Below are positions 7,235 through 13,798 of a stretch of 16,568 nucleotides of DNA, in pieces. The stretch is from an uncultured Actinomycetes bacterium. GTDB lineage: Bacteria > Actinomycetota > Actinomycetes > Nanopelagicales > Nanopelagicaceae. The notes beneath the pieces were generated by a model, which was not told where the DNA came from, did no database searches, and was given only the letters and a program-made list of their open reading frames with translations. A program made the translations under genes and the position numbers. Numbering within the stretch: the stretch's first letter is position 1; each line of letters opens with the position of its first letter. The stretch spans positions 1 to 16,568 of the forward strand of contig CAIKID010000272.1 in the NCBI GenBank assembly GCA_903827345.1, read 5' to 3'.

Positions 7235-8500
7235 TTACTTGGCTTTCACGGCGGCTTCTGCCTGATCGAGCGCGGCTTGTGGGCTCTTAAACCCATCAAG
7301 CACTTGAGCGGTCGCCGTATTTAAGGCATTCGCCACTTTGAGGGTGTATCCCGTATCTGGTGGGGCAACCAAAGTCACGCCGGACTGCAGTAGATCCACC
7401 ATTTGTTGCGAGAGTGGGTCGAGCTTTCCAGATGCACTTGCCTTTGCCACTGGAGTGAAGCCTGCTTTCTGCCAAGCGGTGACTTCGGTCGGCGTAAAGG
7501 CATCTTTGAGAAATTCCAAGGCCTTGGCTTGTTTTTGACTCTTGGCATTGACGATGTAACCCGTTGTCACACCCATGACACTGTTCTGGTTGCCAACTCC
7601 CCCAGCGACTGCTGGTAAATTGAACCAGCTCATATGGAATTTAGCTGCTTGCTGTTGCTGGATTGCCACGATCCAAGAACCGATAGGCAACATTCCATAT
7701 TTCCCAGTAAAGAAGAGCGAATAGCCCTGATTATCGCTAATCGAGTTGGCACTCTTATTAACATAGCCGTTCTTCTGTAGCGTCGACCAATAGCCCATCG
7801 CCTTAACCCAGGCAGGGGAATTGAGAGGTGACTTCGTGCTTAAGGTCTGATCATAAGACTTTTCGCCCACGATTCTTGAAAGTAGATGACCATTCCAGTT
7901 GCCAGCCACCCAAAGGTCCTTATTACCAACAGCAAATGGAGTAATTCCTAGCCCCTTGAGCTTCGCGCTCACAGCTAGTAATTCCGCCCATGTTTTAGGT
8001 ATGGCGATCGAATATTTAGCAAAGATATCTTTGTTGTACCAGATCACATTTGTGACATCTGAGGTAAAAGGAACCATATAAATCTTCCCCCCGATTGTTG
8101 TCGAGGCAAATGACTTGGGCGTGTATTCAGCTGTGAGCCCACTGGAATTGATCAGGGAGGTTATATCTGCGGCATACCCCGCCTTCAACTTGTTCTGCAA
8201 TCTCTGGCCAGCCCACTCGAAGTACACATCAGGTGCAGTGCCGCTCGTAAGCAGATTTTGCAGACCGATTGTTTCGTACAGATCATCATTTTGAATCTCG
8301 AAATCAACTTTCCAACCAGGGTTATCTTTAACAAATTGAGCGGCTGCAGCGTCCCAAATCTTCTTTCCATCGGTTCCATTGCTGCCAAATGCGATTCTCA
8401 ACACTTTATCAGTTGAGCTAGCACTGGATATTTGCGGTGAAATCACCGCAGTAGCCAATACCAGTGAACTAAGAACTACCAAGATATTTCGAGTTCTCAT
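7235..8500 (-). CDS. Extracellular sugar-binding protein of the ABC importer
   Basis: A 421-residue family 1 solute-binding protein that captures the sugar for the two permeases downstream. It has a basic N-terminus and a hydrophobic signal segment up to about residue 21, with a plausible signal-peptidase site near the S-S-A-S stretch. The mature part has typical blocks: A-P-D-V-Y-F-E-W, the V-I-W-Y-N-K-D-I-F pattern, G-K-Y-G-M-L-P-I-G-S-W and a C-terminal A-K-A-L-E-F-L-K-D. I chose the ATG at 8500 because GGAGG (8515-8511) is 10 nt upstream. The ATG at 8509 would leave one base between them. Notably there is no cysteine in the whole protein, so there is no lipobox. Tryptophans and tyrosines are frequent, as in sugar binders. 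Confidence 0.92.
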   Translation of the reverse strand: MRTRNILVVLSSLVLATAVISPQISSASSTDKVLRIAFGSNGTDGKKIWDAAAAQFVKDNPGWKVDFEIQNDDLYETIGLQNLLTSGTAPDVYFEWAGQRLQNKLKAGYAADITSLINSSGLTAEYTPKSFASTTIGGKIYMVPFTSDVTNVIWYNKDIFAKYSIAIPKTWAELLAVSAKLKGLGITPFAVGNKDLWVAGNWNGHLLSRIVGEKSYDQTLSTKSPLNSPAWVKAMGYWSTLQKNGYVNKSANSISDNQGYSLFFTGKYGMLPIGSWIVAIQQQQAAKFHMSWFNLPAVAGGVGNQNSVMGVTTGYIVNAKSQKQAKALEFLKDAFTPTEVTAWQKAGFTPVAKASASGKLDPLSQQMVDLLQSGVTLVAPPDTGYTLKVANALNTATAQVLDGFKSPQAALDQAEAAVKAK

Positions 8501-8531
8501 TTCTTTCATCCCTCCTTGTAGTATTTTTCTG

Positions 8532-9899
8532 TCATTTTTTGATTCTGTCTACTGCCCACTTCAGTTCATCAATTAAGTCTCTAATCATCATCTCTAAGTG
8601 ATCGCCAAAGACTCGGTAACGATTTGAATGTAATTCGTGCAATATTTGGGTCAATCTCTCTACGCTCTCTTCGTTTCTAGCGATATCGCCAAAATTTGGA
8701 TTTTCTGCGAGCATCTGGGCTAGATAGGCGATAGCCCTACCACCCATTTCGTACTTAACCACCCAAGGGTGGATCTCTGACTGTAGAGCCTTGAGAGTGA
8801 AATTGGGACTCAGCAGCGTCTGCGAATTCATGGCGATCTCGGTACTCAACTCTTTCAGGAGTGCGCAGGCGCTGGTTGAATCCCTGGTACGCCACAAAAA
8901 AGCAGAGCGGCTGAGCACTATAGACACATCGGGGGAGGCATCTCCGTTCAAGCAGGAATCCTGAACGGTTCGCCCAAAGTGATGGAAGGCATCGCGCTCG
9001 GACTGCACGGCAAAGATCTCACTAACCGCAATATCCCACGCTTTATCTGGATCATACGAGTGCGGATCCACGAAGAAGAGAGCCAAAGTGCGCAGTGGAA
9101 TCAACGAAGATTCAAAGAGTTCCATCGGGTTTGCCAAATAGCCGGACATATTTTCGATCATGGCGGGTTCACGTCCCCTAAGTGGCCCAATATGCAACTG
9201 GTACGTCATGGCAACATCATTTACCGGGTAATTATCCCAATAGAACGGTTTATGGTCTGTGCTTCTTACAAGAATAGCGGCATCGGCATATGTCAACGTC
9301 GGAGAACATATTTGCCTGCCAGTCCACATCAATTTTAGATCCGCATTCAAGCCAGTTCCAAAAGTAGAGATATATTCTTCGTTTCCAATTCCACAATATT
9401 GCGTGGGGCAAACAATGAATTCCATAGTAATACCTTGACTGCGAGCTCTTTCATACAAAGTATTCGTAAAATACAGTTGTGCATCGATAATGGTCGAGAA
9501 CATTTTTTTATCACCATCAGTTTGTAGATCGCCCGGAATGTCATCCAAAAAAATTCCGACCAACGAGCAGCCAATTGAATTTAATTGAGATAGTCGGTGC
9601 ATTTGCGAATCGAGATGCTGGGGGTTCGAATATTCCAACGTTAAACCGGGTGAGAGCGAAGTGCCAACATCAACCCCAACGCCTTTGCCCCGATCTACAA
9701 GGCTCTTTATTTGCGCGAGTGCCAATTCGCTAAATGGCTCTTGCCAATAAATCCGATGATTCGGCTGGTCCTTGGGCGAACAGAGAAAGGTATCCAACTT
9801 CCATTGCGCCAACAGGTCGATCATTCGCTCTCGCTGTCGCGGCGACCAGGGGTGCCCATAGAAACCCTCAATTACGCCGCGACGAATTACATTCTTCAT
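8532..9899 (-). CDS. GH84 beta-N-acetylglucosaminidase, cytoplasmic, OGA-like
   Basis: A 455-residue GH84 hydrolase that removes terminal beta-linked GlcNAc by substrate-assisted catalysis. The sequence opens directly with the catalytic barrel: E11-G-F-Y-G-H-P-W18, P42-K-D-Q-P46, the catalytic pair D119-D120 in I-F-L-D-D-I, C164-P-T-Q-Y-C-G170, M191-W-T-G194, W221-D-N-Y-P-V-N-D228 and G238-P-L-R-G-R242. Residues from about 290 on are mostly helical, like the stalk domain. There is no signal peptide and no N-terminal GH20b-like domain such as secreted clostridial GH84 enzymes carry, so it should act in the cytosol. The layout resembles human O-GlcNAcase without its C-terminal domain. It lies 23 nt after the APC permease and 31 nt before the binding protein. 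The ribosome site is weak (GGGC). The true substrate may be an imported oligosaccharide, glycoside, or glycoprotein. Confidence 0.93.
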   Translation of the reverse strand: MKNVIRRGVIEGFYGHPWSPRQRERMIDLLAQWKLDTFLCSPKDQPNHRIYWQEPFSELALAQIKSLVDRGKGVGVDVGTSLSPGLTLEYSNPQHLDSQMHRLSQLNSIGCSLVGIFLDDIPGDLQTDGDKKMFSTIIDAQLYFTNTLYERARSQGITMEFIVCPTQYCGIGNEEYISTFGTGLNADLKLMWTGRQICSPTLTYADAAILVRSTDHKPFYWDNYPVNDVAMTYQLHIGPLRGREPAMIENMSGYLANPMELFESSLIPLRTLALFFVDPHSYDPDKAWDIAVSEIFAVQSERDAFHHFGRTVQDSCLNGDASPDVSIVLSRSAFLWRTRDSTSACALLKELSTEIAMNSQTLLSPNFTLKALQSEIHPWVVKYEMGGRAIAYLAQMLAENPNFGDIARNEESVERLTQILHELHSNRYRVFGDHLEMMIRDLIDELKWAVDRIKK

Positions 9900-9922
9900 G
9901 AAATTAGCCCAACTTTACGAAA

Positions 9923-11368
9923 TCACTCCCCGGCTTTTGACATATCTGCTTCTGTCAAAGCCCCCTTCACTCTCTCCTGGTAGAAGGTAGAAGTGCCACG
10001 CATGCGACTTATGGCTGTGAAAGCGAGGGCTGCGACGACGGCAACAATAAAGGTAACTTTGACGGGGTTAGCGGTGCCTCCCCAAGTTTTGAGACCTATA
10101 TAAACCAAAATAATTGCTCCTAACAAAGGCATGAGTACGCCCGTCAGAGCAACATTGAGGTTCGTCTTGGCGATCCCGCGCAGCATCCATGCAGCTGTGA
10201 GTGCGGTCAGGGCGTAATAGACAACGAACATCAATCCCAAGCTAGAAGCGAGATCGGCGACGATCGTGGACAAACTTCCACCAGACCAGACTTGAATGAT
10301 GAACATAAGAAAGGATGGAACGCTCAATGCAGTAATTGCAAGCCACGGCATTTTGCTTTTGTCTCCCACGCGAGCAAATGCCCGCCATAGAACTCCATCG
10401 CGTCCCATAGAGTAACCAACGTTTCCGAATGTGATGATTGTTGTTTCAATTCCACCTAAGTAACCCGCCATGATGGCAAGAACTAGCAAATACCCCCAAG
10501 GGCGTCCTGCCAGTTGAAGTCCAAGAGTCGACATCCATGCAGAGTTCTTACTCATGTCAACGGGATTTACCGCTGAGAAGAATAAGGCTCCGAAGAAGAT
10601 CGAGACGCCCATGACAGCGACCAGACTTCCGATTCCTGCGAGTCCAGGGTTGCGCCTAGATTTCTTGGTTTCTTCATTTACAACAACTGAAGTTTCCCAA
10701 CCGGAATACCAAAATACACTTATGAGGAGCCCGGCAAGCAACCCGGTGCCTCCCCCAGCTGAATGGAGGCTAAACCAGTGAATGCTCGGGGTGCTGCCGG
10801 TGTGACGATGGGTTAACCCATGATGTAGAGCCATGAAGCCAAATATCGTCATTACGGTTAATTCAAAGGCAGTTATGGCCCACTGGAATCGAGCGGCCAA
10901 TCGAATCCCCGTTGCAACGAGCAAGGTGATCAAAGCCAGAATGATCGACCCAATTACAGTGACCAGCCACTTGTTATTTGCGGCTGTCGATGAGAAAACT
11001 GTAAGGAAATTTGTGGCCGCTGGGATAATTGCAAATGAATTAGATACAACGAATGCAATCAGAATGAGAATGCCTACGAATGCACCGACCATTGGGTTCA
11101 AAATTCTTCCTACCCATGCATATGAGATTCCAACATCTGCGCGCCATCTATTGAGATGGTAGAAGGAGAAGGCGATAAAGATCATTGGAACGAAACCAAC
11201 GAGGAGTGCAAGCAAGGCACCGTAACCAGAAACTCCTGCGATGCCACCTAAAACACCAGCGATACTTATGCCAGGTGCAGCGCTTGCAAAACCTAATACG
11301 ATTCCATCCCAGAGTCCGAGAACGTTATGGGCTAATGAACCATGATCCTTATTCGAAGTGTGTGGCAC
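9923..11368 (-). CDS. APC-superfamily amino acid/polyamine-type permease
   Basis: A 481-residue membrane protein with about twelve hydrophobic segments, the usual size for APC transporters. The N-terminal G-F-A-S-A-A-P-G (27-34) stretch fits the unwound first helix that binds substrate in this superfamily, and later segments carry V-F-W-Y-S-G-W-E-T-S and G-G-I-E-T-T patterns. It probably takes up an amino acid or amine by ion coupling; the substrate is unknown. The start is a GTG at 11368 with GGGGAG 4 nt upstream. It has its own promoter (11426-11399) after the kinase-SIS gene and leads the genes for GH84 and the ABC importer. Its place inside an amino-sugar locus suggests a linked substrate such as an amino sugar or the amino acid part of a glycoconjugate. 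Confidence 0.85.
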   Translation of the reverse strand: MPHTSNKDHGSLAHNVLGLWDGIVLGFASAAPGISIAGVLGGIAGVSGYGALLALLVGFVPMIFIAFSFYHLNRWRADVGISYAWVGRILNPMVGAFVGILILIAFVVSNSFAIIPAATNFLTVFSSTAANNKWLVTVIGSIILALITLLVATGIRLAARFQWAITAFELTVMTIFGFMALHHGLTHRHTGSTPSIHWFSLHSAGGGTGLLAGLLISVFWYSGWETSVVVNEETKKSRRNPGLAGIGSLVAVMGVSIFFGALFFSAVNPVDMSKNSAWMSTLGLQLAGRPWGYLLVLAIMAGYLGGIETTIITFGNVGYSMGRDGVLWRAFARVGDKSKMPWLAITALSVPSFLMFIIQVWSGGSLSTIVADLASSLGLMFVVYYALTALTAAWMLRGIAKTNLNVALTGVLMPLLGAIILVYIGLKTWGGTANPVKVTFIVAVVAALAFTAISRMRGTSTFYQERVKGALTEADMSKAGE

Positions 11369-11387
11369 TGATCTCCCCTATCATCAA

Positions 11388-11397
11388 TTTCGCGAAA
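11388..11397. promoter_or_regulatory. 10-bp palindrome at the APC/GH84/ABC transcription start
   Basis: TTTCGCGAAA is a perfect palindrome between the -10 of the minus-strand promoter and the GGGGAG ribosome site, right where transcription should start. It could be an operator, but its arms are short and do not extend further. Confidence 0.3.
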
Positions 11398-11398
11398 G

Positions 11399-11426
11399 GC
11401 TATAGATAGTTTGTATGCCCTGTCAA
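11399..11426 (-). promoter_or_regulatory. Probable promoter for the APC-GH84-ABC operon
   Basis: On the minus strand a perfect -35 TTGACA (11426-11421), a 16-nt spacer and a -10-like TATAGC (11404-11399) lie between the kinase-SIS stop (11444) and the GTG of the APC gene (11368). The start would be near 11392, giving a leader of about 24 nt. An 8-bp inverted repeat (TATAGATA 11401-11408, TATCTATA 11445-11452) flanks it. Confidence 0.6.
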
Positions 11427-11443
11427 CGGATTGATGCAAGTTT

Positions 11444-13120
11444 TTATCTATATAAAGGAATAATTTCAAAATACTTTGCGAATAGTCCTTGATTTCTCTG
11501 ATCGCCACCCTGCATATTGGACGATAAAAAGACTTCTGCGTCTATCTCTTGACTTTGCAACTTTTGCACAACCCCTACAACCATTGCTTGAAGCAGTGCA
11601 GCTCCAACAACCGTGGAGGTGGGACCAACCTTAAACTCAACTCCTGGAATTTCAATCAGTGCGTCACCAGCAATGCCACAATTATCCAGAACAACATCAG
11701 CGTAATCGTGCAATTTCTTTCCGGCGCCTGCCCGCGCAGAAGAACTTCCCGCAGTATTCAAACTTGTTAGAGCGCATACGTGGGCTCCGATTTCGCGTGC
11801 CGCAATCGCAAGATCGATACTTACCTGATTTCCGCCTGAATTAGAGATGATAATTACGGTGTCACCACTCTTAATGGGGTGGCTGGAAAGGAGTTCTTTA
11901 TATAAACCTGGTAGCCGTTCATTCTGGCTACCTTGGATCACATTCTTATGGAGCATTAACCGCTCGTCCAGAATGGGGTAGACCGAGGCGAGGCCACCGG
12001 CGCGATAGAAAATTTCTTCAGCAAGAAGATGCGAGTGCCCGGTACCGAAGGTGTGAATTAGTCCACCATTTTTCAAACTGTTACTAGCAAAATCAATCAG
12101 GATTTTCAGCGAATTGATGTTAGCTTCTTTTGCTAATTGTAATAATTCACTGACCTCATCTAAATATGAGCTTGATAAATTCGGAGCTTCCAATCGCGAT
12201 AACTCTGCTTCGTCGTAGATATAGATGTCCCTGCTGAGATTAGGTATGACAGGCGAGGTGACCAATGCCTCTACACCGAAAATTGGAGTCGCGAACGGAC
12301 GTTCGACCTTTAGCTTTGGATCTTTGAATTTAAGCAGGTTTGATATAGCTTGAAAATAGAAATCACTATGTGCAATCAATCCGCCAATGAGTTTTACTGA
12401 GGTGATCGCTGTTCTGCTTTGAGCAGCGCTGGCGATCTTCCAAATCTCTTCACATGCACTCTCTACAATTTCCTGAGCCACCGCGTCGCCACTCTCTGCA
12501 AGTCCGATAACATTCTGAGCAAACTCTGATATTGCTGGTACTGGTCGATCCAATTGATGAACAAGGTTGGTGAGATCAAAAGCACTGGTGTTAAAGTGCT
12601 TTAAGGCTGCCTCTAACAACTGCGTCTTTTCTCCTCGACCGTCGTGAAACTTAAGAGCGGAGTTAATACCTTCTTTTCCTAGCCAGAAAGCGCTGGCTTC
12701 ATCCCCGTATAAATATCCGAGGCCACTGATCTCCACCAACTGGGAATCCACTTCAAAGAGGGCTGTCGTACCCGTTCCGATGGCGATCACTAAATCCTCA
12801 CCCATTGAGCAGGCGAAATACGCAGCCAGGGTGTCGGTACTTAAAATGACCTTCTTAGTCTTAACCGATTTGATAATTGCGGAAACGATGCGATCTCGCT
12901 CTACTATTGCAACGGGAATTGCAGCCAGACAGATGGCAACTACGTCGAATGTCTCATCGCTGCGAGGCAGAGCGGCGCAAATAGCAGTAATCAGCCGCGC
13001 CGTCAGGTTGCCTGACCCATGGCCGACGCCGATAGATTCCAACGTTTCGACTGGCACCTCGGGCCTATGGATGACAGTCTGCAACTTCGTGCCACCGCAG
13101 TCCATTGCGATGTATTTCAT
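11444..13120 (-). CDS. BadF-type amino-sugar kinase fused to a UPF0309-type SIS domain
   Basis: A 558-residue two-domain protein. Residues 1-290 form a BadF/BadG-type sugar kinase of the GlcNAc-kinase group: phosphate-1 loop A5-M-D-C-G-G-T-K12, probable catalytic base D96 in S-T-D-T-L-A-A, phosphate-2 I114-G-T-G-T118, G139-D-E141 and the adenosine motif G246-G247. Residues about 315-550 form an SIS sugar-phosphate domain: G358-T-G-H-S-H364, A-E-E-I-F-Y-R-A-G-G-L (368-378), S426-N-S-G-G430, V498-G-P-T-S-T503 and G538-G-D540. This matches UPF0309 proteins, normally separate and about 240 residues long. The kinase presumably makes an amino-sugar-6-phosphate in the cytosol and the SIS domain binds or converts it. 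The ATG at 13120 fits the kinase family start; a TTG at 13144 would add eight residues. Confidence 0.9.
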   Translation of the reverse strand: MKYIAMDCGGTKLQTVIHRPEVPVETLESIGVGHGSGNLTARLITAICAALPRSDETFDVVAICLAAIPVAIVERDRIVSAIIKSVKTKKVILSTDTLAAYFACSMGEDLVIAIGTGTTALFEVDSQLVEISGLGYLYGDEASAFWLGKEGINSALKFHDGRGEKTQLLEAALKHFNTSAFDLTNLVHQLDRPVPAISEFAQNVIGLAESGDAVAQEIVESACEEIWKIASAAQSRTAITSVKLIGGLIAHSDFYFQAISNLLKFKDPKLKVERPFATPIFGVEALVTSPVIPNLSRDIYIYDEAELSRLEAPNLSSSYLDEVSELLQLAKEANINSLKILIDFASNSLKNGGLIHTFGTGHSHLLAEEIFYRAGGLASVYPILDERLMLHKNVIQGSQNERLPGLYKELLSSHPIKSGDTVIIISNSGGNQVSIDLAIAAREIGAHVCALTSLNTAGSSSARAGAGKKLHDYADVVLDNCGIAGDALIEIPGVEFKVGPTSTVVGAALLQAMVVGVVQKLQSQEIDAEVFLSSNMQGGDQRNQGLFAKYFEIIPLYR

Positions 13121-13163
13121 AGCCGTTGGCCTCGCAGGGTTCAAGGAGGAATTTCCCCAATCA

Positions 13164-13191
13164 ATTATGATTTATCAGTGGACTCCCTCAA
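13164..13191 (-). promoter_or_regulatory. Candidate promoter of the kinase-SIS gene, overlapping the GNAT promoter
   Basis: On the minus strand TTGAGG (13191-13186), a 16-nt spacer and CATAAT (13169-13164, five of six consensus bases) would start transcription near 13157. The leader to the ATG at 13120 would be about 37 nt. The -10 shares four bases with the plus-strand -10 of the GNAT gene. Confidence 0.45.
13166..13171 (+). promoter_or_regulatory. -10 element for a leaderless GNAT message
   Basis: TATGAT (five of six consensus bases) is followed by exactly six bases and then the GTG at 13178. The transcript would therefore begin at the start codon. No recognisable -35 is present, which is common in actinobacteria. 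Confidence 0.5.
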
Positions 13192-13798
13192 TCTTGCTCC
13201 AAATATTTCAATCAGGCAAGCAACGATGAATGATTTGCTACCTCTATTAAATGTCTGTTTACAAACGGGGAATTCCGGAGCGGATGCCACGGATCATTTC
13301 TTTGACCCCGAGATACTCGGCAGGGTCTATGTCGCGCCATATCTCGAATTCTCTCCAGAATTTTCCTTTGCAATCACCGCCCCTGAACCATGTGGGTACA
13401 TACTCGCTGCCCTTGATACCAAGATATTCGAGGCCAAGCTTGCCGAGGACTATTGGCCTGCGCTGCAGGCTAGATATCAGTTTGCACACCCCAATTTCAA
13501 GCCCAGTGATTTAGAGATATTTTTTATGGTCCATAGTCCAGAAATTGCACCCGATGCGGTTTCGAATGAATTCCCGTCCCACATGCATATTGATCTACTT
13601 CCTAAAATCCAAGGTAAAGGTGTTGGCGGAACTGCGACTCAAATGCTCTTCGAAAAGCTCATCGCTGCAGGATCCTCAGGGGTACATCTCAGCGTAGGAA
13701 TCTCTAACCTGCGAGCTCAAAGCTTCTATCGGAAGCTTGGTTTTAAAGACTTGCAAATTAAAGGCGACGCCTTACTCATGGGAAGAGCTTTTAACTAG
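13178..13798 (+). CDS. GNAT acetyltransferase resembling the C-terminal domain of human O-GlcNAcase
   Basis: A 206-residue GNAT protein. The first strand and helix are I-S-I-R-Q-A-T-M-N-D (10-19). A central C72-G-Y-I-L-A-A-L-D follows, then M136-H-I-D-L before the acetyl-CoA loop Q145-G-K-G-V-G150, which fits the Q/R-x-x-G-x-G rule. The fold ends with A180-Q-S-F-Y-R-K-L-G-F. From memory, human OGA's C-terminal domain matches over its length: I-R-P near the start, C-G-Y-A-L-G-T-V-D, I-K-M-D-I-H, E-F-Y-S-K-L-G and I-L-G-R-S-L at the end. The human protein has lost the Q-x-x-G-x-G loop. The start is a GTG at 13178, placed leaderless by its -10. It is divergent from the kinase-SIS gene and overlaps the next gene's stop. 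Acetyl acceptor unknown; glucosamine or an amino-sugar compound is a contextual guess. Confidence 0.82.
   Translation: MDSLNLAPNISIRQATMNDLLPLLNVCLQTGNSGADATDHFFDPEILGRVYVAPYLEFSPEFSFAITAPEPCGYILAALDTKIFEAKLAEDYWPALQARYQFAHPNFKPSDLEIFFMVHSPEIAPDAVSNEFPSHMHIDLLPKIQGKGVGGTATQMLFEKLIAAGSSGVHLSVGISNLRAQSFYRKLGFKDLQIKGDALLMGRAFN

Noticed and set aside
12780..13229. Plus-strand open frame opposite the kinase-SIS N-terminus.
   Set aside because: It is antisense to the conserved kinase motifs and runs into the promoter region; no family resemblance.
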